From NCBI RefSeq assembly GCF_030283145.1, contig NZ_JASNWE010000001.1:2092276-2156275 (forward strand): a stretch of 64,000 bases of DNA, in the 5' to 3' direction. Source of the stretch: Actinomadura xylanilytica (lineage in GTDB: Bacteria; Actinomycetota; Actinomycetes; Streptosporangiales; Streptosporangiaceae). The translations under genes and the position numbers were made by a program. Below are positions 51,552-57,467 of the stretch, piece by piece; positions within the stretch are counted from its first letter, which is position 1, and each line of letters opens with the position of its first letter. The notes beneath the pieces were generated by a model that worked only from the letters and a program-made list of their open reading frames with translations, ran no database searches and was not told the DNA's origin.

Positions 51552-51848
51552 TCAGGCCACCTCGCCCATGTCGAGGGCGGACAATTCGGCGATCTCGTCG
51601 GCGGTGAATCCGGCCCACACTCCGTAGGTGGGCAGGATCCGAAGCGCGAAGTTCAGGCATCCGTCGCGCAGCGGGCAGGACGCGCACACCTCGGCGGCGA
51701 CGACCTCACGCGCCGCGCGCTCGTCCGGCGACTCCTGCGCCGGACAGTCGTGAAGCTCGGGATCGAACCGGCACTGTGCGCCCTCGATGGGCATACCGCG
51801 CAGGTCCACGGCGGGCAGGCTCTCGAAAACGGTCATACGAGCGGACAC
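51552..51848 (-). CDS. WhiB-like [4Fe-4S] transcription factor
   Basis: A 98-aa Wbl protein. Cluster cysteines lie in QCRFDPELHDC, ASCPLRDGCLNFAL (C-x2-C-x5-C pattern), and the turn YGVWAGFTADE corresponds to the usual G-[VI]-W-G-G. The first Cys here is in GAQCRF. GTG at 51848 was chosen because AGGGAG lies six bases upstream, at the end of repeat copy D; an ATG four codons later is possible. It likely controls element genes with a sigma factor. Confidence 0.85.
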   Translation of the reverse strand: MSARMTVFESLPAVDLRGMPIEGAQCRFDPELHDCPAQESPDERAAREVVAAEVCASCPLRDGCLNFALRILPTYGVWAGFTADEIAELSALDMGEVA

Positions 51849-51857
51849 GGGCAACTC

Positions 51858-51923
51858 CCTGGTGAGATTCGTGATCGATCGGGACACCGGCCCCGGCTGC
51901 GTGCTTGGTGGCGTGTGCACCGG
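51858..51923 (-). repeat. Element-specific ~67-bp repeat, copy D (before the WhiB gene)
   Basis: Contains TGAGATTCGTGATCG (identical to copy C) and GCGTGCTTGGTGGCGTGTGC on the plus strand. Read with the genes it ends in the WhiB ribosome site. Confidence 0.75.
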
Positions 51924-51950
51924 GACCGGCGGGCGGTAGAGGGGCATCGG

Positions 51951-52097
51951 TCAGCCCAGCGCGCCGGCGAACTGCTGAATCGCGGCGACGATCTTGTTGA
52001 TCATGTGCGCGGCCGAGGTCGGGTTGTTGACCGCGTACACCGCGACCACCACACCGGCGACCCACTGACCGACCTTGCTGGACTTCTGCGGGAACAT
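51951..52097 (-). CDS. Tiny membrane protein of the element
   Basis: A 48-aa peptide, MFPQKSSKVGQW then a span VAGVVVAVYAVNNPTSAAHM and a helical end. The second ATG (52097) is preferred because GGGAGGAG lies nine bases before it and abuts the first ATG (52106). It begins the leftward operon, just past the GntR operator. Small membrane peptides of this kind (SpdA-like) are usual here. Confidence 0.6.
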   Translation of the reverse strand: MFPQKSSKVGQWVAGVVVAVYAVNNPTSAAHMINKIVAAIQQFAGALG

Positions 52098-52124
52098 CCG
52101 GACCATCTCCTCCCATTGAGATAT

Positions 52125-52142
52125 ACGCCAAACGTTTGGCGT
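52125..52142. promoter_or_regulatory. GntR operator 1 (perfect palindrome)
   Basis: ACGCCAAACGTTTGGCGT is its own reverse complement. It lies between the divergent leftward operon and gntR, 28 bases before the start of the former. Confidence 0.75.
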
Positions 52143-52187
52143 CTGTCTTGCCTCTAATTGTGGCCATCCCGCGACGGATGTCAAGGG

Positions 52188-52205
52188 GTGCCAATCGTTT
52201 GGCGT
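52188..52205. promoter_or_regulatory. GntR operator 2
   Basis: GTGCCAATCGTTTGGCGT matches operator 1 at 15 of 18 positions. It lies 52 bases before the gntR start, 63 bases (six helical turns) from operator 1. Confidence 0.7.
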
Positions 52206-52257
52206 ATGCCGTAGTCTCTGATTAGGTAGCCCTAAGGGGCTAGGAAGGAGCAGGTAG

Positions 52258-53025
52258 ATGCAGCATTCGGAGCGGCACGGGTTCCGCGAGATCGCCACGA
52301 AAATCCGTCAGGAGATCGTCGAGGGCCGGTACCCAACGGGGTCCGTCCTGCCGGCAGAGCCAGAGCTTGCCGACCGGTACGGCGCATCCCGCAGCTTGGT
52401 CAACCGAGCGATGCAGGTGCTCGCGGCCGAGGGCATCGTCCGGCCTCGGCAGGGCCGCGGCACGATGGTCACGTGGCTTCCGCCGATGCTCCACTCACCC
52501 GCCCGCTACGACCGGATGACCCGGGAGAACCAGGGCGCACGCGGGGCGTTCGACGCCGAGGTTCGTAGCCGCGGCCTAGAGCCACAGCACGAGATCACCA
52601 CCGAGCACGCCGAGCCACCGGTGGCCGTAGCCGAGATGTTGGGCGTGTCGACCGGGGAAGAGAACTGCCTCGTCCGGCGCCGGCGTCTGCTGGCCAGCGG
52701 CATCCCCATCCGGCTTAACGCCAGCTGGTTCCCGCTGGACATCGCAGGCGGGACCGTCCTCGAAGAGGAAGGCCCCGTGATCGTCGGCGGCGTCAAGAGC
52801 GCCCTCGGCGAACTCGGCTACCCGCAGGTGTCGGCGCGTGAACAGATCGTTCCGAGCCGTCTGCCCACCGACGCCGAAGCCAACGCGCTGGAGATCAGCC
52901 CGGAACGTACCGTTGTGGAGATCACGCACGTGGGCATGACCGCCGAGGGACGGGCCGTCGAGGTGACCATCTCCGTCGCCCCCGCCCACTACCTCACGGC
53001 CCAGTACGAATTCCCGCTCGCCTGA
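52258..53025 (+). CDS. GntR-family (HutC/UTRA) regulator, KorSA-like
   Basis: A 255-aa protein. A winged helix at residues ~8-75 (GRYPTGSVLPAEPELADRYG, ASRSLVNRAMQVLAAEGIVR, PRQGRGTMV) is followed by a UTRA ligand domain (~95-250; SGIPIRLNASWFPLDIAGG). It is divergent from the transfer/replication operon with two palindromes between, like KorSA of pSAM2, which keeps the element silent. Fifteen bases after its stop the decarboxylase gene begins, so it might sense a related metabolite. ATG at 52258 follows AGGAAGGAG. Confidence 0.85.
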   Translation: MQHSERHGFREIATKIRQEIVEGRYPTGSVLPAEPELADRYGASRSLVNRAMQVLAAEGIVRPRQGRGTMVTWLPPMLHSPARYDRMTRENQGARGAFDAEVRSRGLEPQHEITTEHAEPPVAVAEMLGVSTGEENCLVRRRRLLASGIPIRLNASWFPLDIAGGTVLEEEGPVIVGGVKSALGELGYPQVSAREQIVPSRLPTDAEANALEISPERTVVEITHVGMTAEGRAVEVTISVAPAHYLTAQYEFPLA

Positions 53026-53040
53026 ACCGGAGACCACCCA

Positions 53041-54201
53041 GTGATCACGCGTCTCGTCGAAGACCACGCCCAGGCCCTAGCCCGCAAGGCCGAACTGCCC
53101 GCGTTCGTCTACGACCTGGCCGCGCTCCGAGGGCACGCGGCCGAGGTCAAGGAGGCTCTCTCCGGCCCCGGAGCGCCAGAGATCTTCTATGCCGCAAAGG
53201 CCAACCCGGACGCCCCGATCCTCCGTGCCCTGGCCCCATACGTCGACGGAATCGAAGTCGCGTCCGGCGGCGAGCTGGCGCACGTCCGCGAGGCGCTGCC
53301 GGACGCGCGCCTAGCCTTCGGCGGCCCCGGCAAGACCGATGACGAACTCGAGCTGGCGCTGAACCTCGGCGTCGAACGGATCCACGTCGAGAGCCCCTAC
53401 GAACTCACTCGCCTCGCGAGCATCGCCCGGACAACCGGCCGTGAAGTCGACGTCCTTCTACGGCTGAACCTCGCTGGCGACCGCAGCGGGGTCGCGCTGG
53501 CCATGAGCGGCCCGTTCGGCATGGACCCGGGACTTATGGAGTCCTGCACAGACATCCTGTCTGCCTCCCCAGAGATCCACCTGCGCGGAATCCACGCGCA
53601 CCTCGCGTCCGGCCTCGACGCGTCGGCCATGGTGGCCCAGTCCGCCGAGATCCTCGCTTGGGGCCGGACGTGGCTCGACAGGATCGGCCACACCGGGCCG
53701 CGTGAGTTTAACCTCGGCGGCGGCATGGCAGTCGACTACAGGACGCCCAACACCCGATTCGACTGGAAACAGTACGGCGCCGGGATCGCAGCCATGGCCC
53801 AGCCAGGCGAGACTCTGCGCATCGAGCCGGGCCGTTCCATCAGCGTCTACTCGGGGTGGTACGTCACCGAGGTACTGGACGTGAAGAAGGCACACGGTCA
53901 GTGGTACGCCGTCCTACGCGGCGGCACCATGCACATCCGGACACCCGTCACCAAGCAACACAACCAACCCTTCGTGGTGCTCAACCGCGACAGCGCCGGT
54001 CCCACAGTGACCAACGAACCCGTCACCCTAGTCGGCCAACTCTGCACACCAAAGGACGTCTTCGCCCGCGAGATCCCCACCGGCCACATCACCGTAGGGG
54101 ACCTGGTGGCGTTCTCCATGTCCGGCGCCTACGCCTGGAACATCTCCCACCACGACTTCCTCATGCACCCAAAACCGGCGTTTTGCTACCTAGACGCATA
54201 A
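53041..54201 (+). CDS. PLP-dependent decarboxylase, fold type III (DAP/ornithine decarboxylase family)
   Basis: A 386-aa cargo enzyme. The PLP lysine is in IFYAAKANPDAPIL, the barrel His in IHAHLASGLDASAM, the glycine loop FNLGGGMAVDY, the phosphate motif EPGRSISVYSGWYV, then the dimer-interface Cys in GQLCTPKDVFA and Tyr in SGAYAWNISHHDF, so all catalytic parts are present. It is shorter than LysA and closer to the Y4yA/siderophore or antibiotic-type decarboxylases. GTG at 53041 has GGAG upstream. It is probably co-transcribed with gntR. Substrate unknown. Confidence 0.85.
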   Translation: MITRLVEDHAQALARKAELPAFVYDLAALRGHAAEVKEALSGPGAPEIFYAAKANPDAPILRALAPYVDGIEVASGGELAHVREALPDARLAFGGPGKTDDELELALNLGVERIHVESPYELTRLASIARTTGREVDVLLRLNLAGDRSGVALAMSGPFGMDPGLMESCTDILSASPEIHLRGIHAHLASGLDASAMVAQSAEILAWGRTWLDRIGHTGPREFNLGGGMAVDYRTPNTRFDWKQYGAGIAAMAQPGETLRIEPGRSISVYSGWYVTEVLDVKKAHGQWYAVLRGGTMHIRTPVTKQHNQPFVVLNRDSAGPTVTNEPVTLVGQLCTPKDVFAREIPTGHITVGDLVAFSMSGAYAWNISHHDFLMHPKPAFCYLDA

Positions 54202-54211
54202 TTCGAATCTC

Positions 54212-54253
54212 GATAGGGCCCCTGTCTCGGCGATGCCAGACAGGGGCCCTATC
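54212..54253 (+). terminator. Terminator after the decarboxylase
   Basis: GATAGGGCCCCTGTCT and its exact complement form a 16-bp stem around a 10-base loop, ten bases after the stop. The rest of the 168-base gap to the TIR gene shows nothing further. Confidence 0.8.
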
Positions 54254-54369
54254 CATTGCACGCGAGAACACCGAGTCGAGAGCACGGGTCCGATATCCGA
54301 CTTCTCGGCACCTAGCACACCAGACTATCCGGGGCAGCCGATGCACCGATCCAGCACCGGAACATGGGG

Positions 54370-54906
54370 TTAATCATTCAACGCTTCCACCTTATCGGCG
54401 AGTTCACGCAGTGCGCTGGCAATAGCATTACTTTGCAAGTCTTCCGCGCCAGAGACATAATGTGCAACCTCCTGCCCGATCCTCAAGAAATCGTTCTCGA
54501 CATTCCTATAATCAAAGCGCATATATTGAAACGAACTAAATTTACGCACGTCTTGAGGCAATTGCAGCTCGGCCAACCTGGGAGCCCCCGATATAAGGAT
54601 TGGGATGATAACGACCCCAACCTCAAGGGCCTTAGCAATCTCCTTGCGAACCCAGTCATCCGAACCAAAGAGCTTCCCACCAGTAGCCTCTACGCCTTCT
54701 CTCCAACTCTTCCCTACGATTACAAGCATTACTCTCGAAGACTCAACTCCCGCAAGTAGAGCGGACTCGTAGTCGCTACCTGGGACGATGGACCTACTAG
54801 CGCGAAACACGTTGTTGCGACCGAACATTTGAGATAGCATCTGATCCAACAGTGCAGCCGCATAGGCATCGTCTGCACTCCTATAGCTAATGAATATTGA
54901 TCCCAT
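54370..54906 (-). CDS. TIR-domain protein, candidate anti-phage NADase
   Basis: A 178-aa protein. The TIR domain starts at once (SIFISYRSADDAYAAALLDQ), with the BB loop VFRASRSIVPGSDY and the catalytic-type glutamate (E89) in DDWVRKEIAKALE; LVIVGKSW is the usual core strand. The final ~45 residues are helical (NAIASALRELADKVEAL). Bacterial TIR domains of this kind cleave NAD+ on infection; the activating partner is not identified. ATG at 54906 has AGGGAGGG nine bases upstream. DNA is AT-richer than the rest of the element. Head-to-head with the PycTM-like gene, 33 bases apart. Confidence 0.85.
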   Translation of the reverse strand: MGSIFISYRSADDAYAAALLDQMLSQMFGRNNVFRASRSIVPGSDYESALLAGVESSRVMLVIVGKSWREGVEATGGKLFGSDDWVRKEIAKALEVGVVIIPILISGAPRLAELQLPQDVRKFSSFQYMRFDYRNVENDFLRIGQEVAHYVSGAEDLQSNAIASALRELADKVEALND

Positions 54907-54939
54907 CTGACACTTCCCTCCCTTCAGAGCGGGCACTCA

Positions 54940-55554
54940 ATGTTTTACTCAAGACGCGACAGAGAGTCCGACCGCTTAAATCGTGCTGAACAAGACAGGG
55001 AACTACTTGACCTCGTCAAGTGGAACATAACACGATACGATCAGATTCGAGCTGCAACAGCGTCCCGGGCTTCTCTTCTTGTTAGCGCCAACGCTCTCCT
55101 ACTCGCCGGTACTACAGTGTTACTCAACAGCTACAATACAAAAAGCACAAATAAGAGCTGGCAGATAGACGCTATATCTATATCTTTTGTGGCAATTGTA
55201 CTAGTGACGGTCGCCTCGATTTCAATATCTATATGGTACTGCGTGGGTGCCGTCTCTGCCTACAAGAGACGTAGGACTAGCCGTCAAACCTTTCGCGACC
55301 AATTGCCGCCGAGATTCCTCTTCAACTGGGGCGACACTCTTAGAGCGAATGGAAACTTTCAGGATTTCTTCACCGCACTGCAATCGAAAACTGCGGAGGA
55401 AACTCTCAAGGGAGCATCGGCGGAACTTTGGGGTGCAATCTATCAACACTCAACGAAGCACCATTCTCTCCGCATGGGAATTAGATTCTTCCGAGTTTCC
55501 CTCCTTTTGTTCGTCACACTGGCAATAATAGCTCTGCTTCACAAGTCCTATTGA
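54940..55554 (+). CDS. PycTM/SLATT-like membrane protein, candidate defence effector
   Basis: A 204-aa protein. A charged N-terminus leads to the helix DLVKWNITRYDQIRAATASR, then two spans (~44-62 ASLLVSANALLLAGTTVLL; ~78-102), a cytoplasmic region with FQDFFTALQSKTAEETLKGA and IYQHSTKHHSLRMG, and a last span (~180-200). This order, with the A-S-x-L-L lead and late KHHxLR before the final span, resembles the PycTM effectors of Pycsar, which disrupt the membrane when a cyclic nucleotide binds. No cyclase gene is seen. Low GC; a weak ribosome site. Assignment is by pattern only. Confidence 0.6.
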   Translation: MFYSRRDRESDRLNRAEQDRELLDLVKWNITRYDQIRAATASRASLLVSANALLLAGTTVLLNSYNTKSTNKSWQIDAISISFVAIVLVTVASISISIWYCVGAVSAYKRRRTSRQTFRDQLPPRFLFNWGDTLRANGNFQDFFTALQSKTAEETLKGASAELWGAIYQHSTKHHSLRMGIRFFRVSLLLFVTLAIIALLHKSY

Positions 55555-56188
55555 TCGCCGATGAGTGTCTTCGGCTCTGCGTCCGGTCGTTGGCCGACGT
55601 CAGGCACAGCAGGCGGTACACACGGAAACGGCTCCAGAGCCGCGACTGTCGGTATCGGGCTCAGGGATCAGACTCGATCAGAAGCAGCGCCGCGCAATCC
55701 ACAGAATCCGCACAACCCTCTGACCCCAGGCAGCGAGCAAACCTGGACTGGATCGAGGGTTGCCGCATTATGCCGCAGAAGTACACGTAATCCGTTGACC
55801 TGCAACAATACTTTTGGCGGCGAGCGCCTCTGAGAGGTGCGCAACCACATCGATGGCACGGACGCACCTCGACCCAAGAGCGTGTGACCTGCGCAGCTTC
55901 CCTGCCGTGAAGCGCTGGCACCGTTTTGCGATTCTGTGGAGTGCGCGGCGAGGTACCTGCCACCGCAGCCGCCGGGGGCTACGCAGGCCGTGAATCAGAC
56001 CTCTCGTTGCGCCGCTCAGCAGCGTCTGACACGAGGCTTGATAGGTGGGACGGGTGCAGGAGGGATCTCCGCCAAGAGCGGCTCAGTGCTTGATCATTCC
56101 CAATGCGTCCCCAATCCGCTCGCTGGAGTGTCGACAGTGGCCTCGTTTGCGCAGGTCGAGAGTTTCTCGTGTGAGTGGTGATCACCTG
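55555..56188. other. Gene-free stretch at the right end of the element
   Basis: No reading frame here has plausible composition, start or recognisable motif. The left part remains AT-richer. No inverted repeats beyond short ones such as GCCTCTGAGAGG near 55820 were noted. It may hold remnants of older cargo or integrase arm-binding sites near attR. Confidence 0.5.
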
Positions 56189-56232
56189 TCTCCTAAAGCG
56201 GGTGCCGCAGGTTCAAATCCTGCCGGGGGCGC
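56189..56232 (+). repeat. attR, 44-bp direct repeat
   Basis: Repeats the anticodon loop to 3' end of tRNA-Arg. It differs from attL at 56215 (TTCAAAT against TTCGAAT), still a valid T loop. No 5' half of a tRNA precedes it. Confidence 0.9.
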
Positions 56233-56261
56233 TTTCAGGGCGACACTGTGGACCAGCAGGG

Positions 56262-56286
56262 ACGCCCCCGGCTATGCCGGGGGCGT
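56262..56286 (+). terminator. Terminator just outside attR, probably the tRNA's original one
   Basis: ACGCCCCCGGC and GCCGGGGGCGT pair around TAT, followed by TCTGGTTTTCTT. Confidence 0.7.
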
Positions 56287-56354
56287 TCTGGTTTTCTTGA
56301 TCACCCTTCCGCGCCTGATCCCCGCTCGTGAACGCCGAAAGCGCCCCGGCCTCA

Positions 56355-56894
56355 TCAGGGCGTGCCTTGGAACGCGTCGATGCCCTTGCGCCAGGTGGTG
56401 TCGAGATGCGCGTCAGGCGGGAAGCGCTGGTTCAGCTCGAGGATGACCATGCCGTGCGCGAAGGCCCAGATGGCCCGTGCGCGTTCGCGGTCACCGCCGG
56501 TGGCGTCGAGGAGCGGCATCGCGGCAGCGTCCTCGACGCCGGGGGCGAGCAGGTCGCGGCGCAGGGGCCGCTCGGTCATCAGCCGATAGAGGTTCGGCTG
56601 GCGGCGCGCGAAGTCGCGGTACGCGGTGGTGAGGGCGGCGATCGGGACATCGGATCGATGGACGGCCTGCGCGAACAGTTCGGCCTGCTCCTCGAAGCCG
56701 ACCGAGATCAGCGCCGCCTCCAATGCCTGCTTGTCGCGGAGATGCTCGTAGATCGAGGAGGCGCGGATCCCGAGTTGGGCGGCGAGGCGACGCATCGACA
56801 GTGCATCAGGGCCCTCCCGCTCGAGGAGCAGCCGCGCGGTCTGCACGATCTCCCGGGCTCGTGGGGTGAGCCGGCTCAGTGCGGAGGAAGTCAT
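56355..56894 (-). CDS. TetR-family regulator
   Basis: A 179-aa TetR protein. The helix-turn-helix is in LSMRRLAAQLGIRASSIYEHLRDKQAL, split here as SMRRLAAQLGIRASSIYEHL and RDKQALEAAL; the C-terminal part has a WHG-type domain feel (FARRQPNLYRLMTERPLRRD). It is divergent from a small membrane-protein gene across two copies of a 15-bp palindrome, which it very probably binds. Confidence 0.87.
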   Translation of the reverse strand: MTSSALSRLTPRAREIVQTARLLLEREGPDALSMRRLAAQLGIRASSIYEHLRDKQALEAALISVGFEEQAELFAQAVHRSDVPIAALTTAYRDFARRQPNLYRLMTERPLRRDLLAPGVEDAAAMPLLDATGGDRERARAIWAFAHGMVILELNQRFPPDAHLDTTWRKGIDAFQGTP

Positions 56895-56916
56895 CCGTCC
56901 TGCCTTCCCGAAATGC

Positions 56917-56931
56917 CCTAACAGTGTTAGG
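56917..56931. promoter_or_regulatory. TetR operator copy 1
   Basis: CCTAACAGTGTTAGG, an inverted repeat with a 3-base centre, 23 bases before the TetR start. Confidence 0.7.
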
Positions 56932-56938
56932 TTGCAAC

Positions 56939-56953
56939 CCTAACACCGTTAGG
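56939..56953. promoter_or_regulatory. TetR operator copy 2
   Basis: CCTAACACCGTTAGG, same pattern, exactly 22 bases after copy 1 (two helical turns), 17 bases before the membrane-protein ATG. Confidence 0.7.
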
Positions 56954-56969
56954 GCGAAAGGTGACGTCG

Positions 56970-57449
56970 ATGCCCGCTCATGCTCTATCCCTTCACGTCG
57001 AGACCGACACCGGCTCCGCGCGGATCCGTGACCGCGTCGCGCGGGCTCTGCTCGTCCTCGCCGCCGCCGGTGCCGTCGCCGCGGTGGTCAGCGCAGTGAG
57101 CACCGTCGCGGACGCCGGACCGGCCACACGGATGGTCGAGACCTGGCGCATGCTCGGCTTCGGTGTCTTCGCGGGCGTGTTCCTGCTGCTGGCCTACCGC
57201 CCCCGGCTCTACGCCGGGATCTGGGAGCTCGCCATCCTCAACAAGCTCGGCCTGACCCTGGCCGCCTTGTCCTTCGGGAGCGGGACCGACGGCGCCGGCG
57301 CGGCGCTGATCGCCGACGGAGCGGTCACGCTCATCCTGCTGGCCGCGTACGTGCTCAACCGGGGCTGGACGGCCTGGTCGGCCGCAAGGGGTCGTGGCGT
57401 GATGCAGGGCGTCAGCGACCGCCGCCACCCCGTCCGGGACGGAGCCTGA
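56970..57449 (+). CDS. Small four-span membrane protein under TetR control
   Basis: A 159-aa protein with about four spans: ALLVLAAAGAVAAVVSAVST, MLGFGVFAGVFLLLAYRPRL, LAILNKLGLTLAALSFG and GAVTLILLAAYVLNRGW. The N- and C-termini are basic and cytoplasmic. No transporter family was recognised. ATG at 56970 is preferred (AAAGG eight bases upstream) over an in-frame GTG at 56961. Regulated with or by the divergent TetR gene. Confidence 0.7.
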   Translation: MPAHALSLHVETDTGSARIRDRVARALLVLAAAGAVAAVVSAVSTVADAGPATRMVETWRMLGFGVFAGVFLLLAYRPRLYAGIWELAILNKLGLTLAALSFGSGTDGAGAALIADGAVTLILLAAYVLNRGWTAWSAARGRGVMQGVSDRRHPVRDGA

Positions 57450-57467
57450 GCGTCGCTCTCGCCGGGG

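Larger units (their letters stand above)
40613..56232. mobile_element. Integrative and conjugative element (AICE type), 15.6 kb, in tRNA-Arg(CCT)
   Basis: The element runs between two 44-bp direct repeats (one mismatch). Its left end has tyrosine integrase and excisionase genes next to the tRNA; then a replication-type protein, a TraB/FtsK translocase, a DUF2637 membrane protein, a chain of small coupled genes, a WhiB-like protein, a GntR repressor and cargo. This is the plan of actinomycete integrative and conjugative elements such as pSAM2, which move as double-stranded DNA by TraB and need no relaxase; none is seen. All core genes look intact, so it may be mobile. Confidence 0.9.

Noticed and set aside
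40613..56232. Prophage interpretation of the integrated element
   Set aside because: No capsid, tail, terminase or lysis genes; TraB, DUF2637 and KorSA-like genes mark a conjugative element.
56045..56446. Frame across attR with the translation SPKAGAAGSNPAGGA
   Set aside because: A translation of the tRNA-derived att sequence; the same peptide appears at attL.
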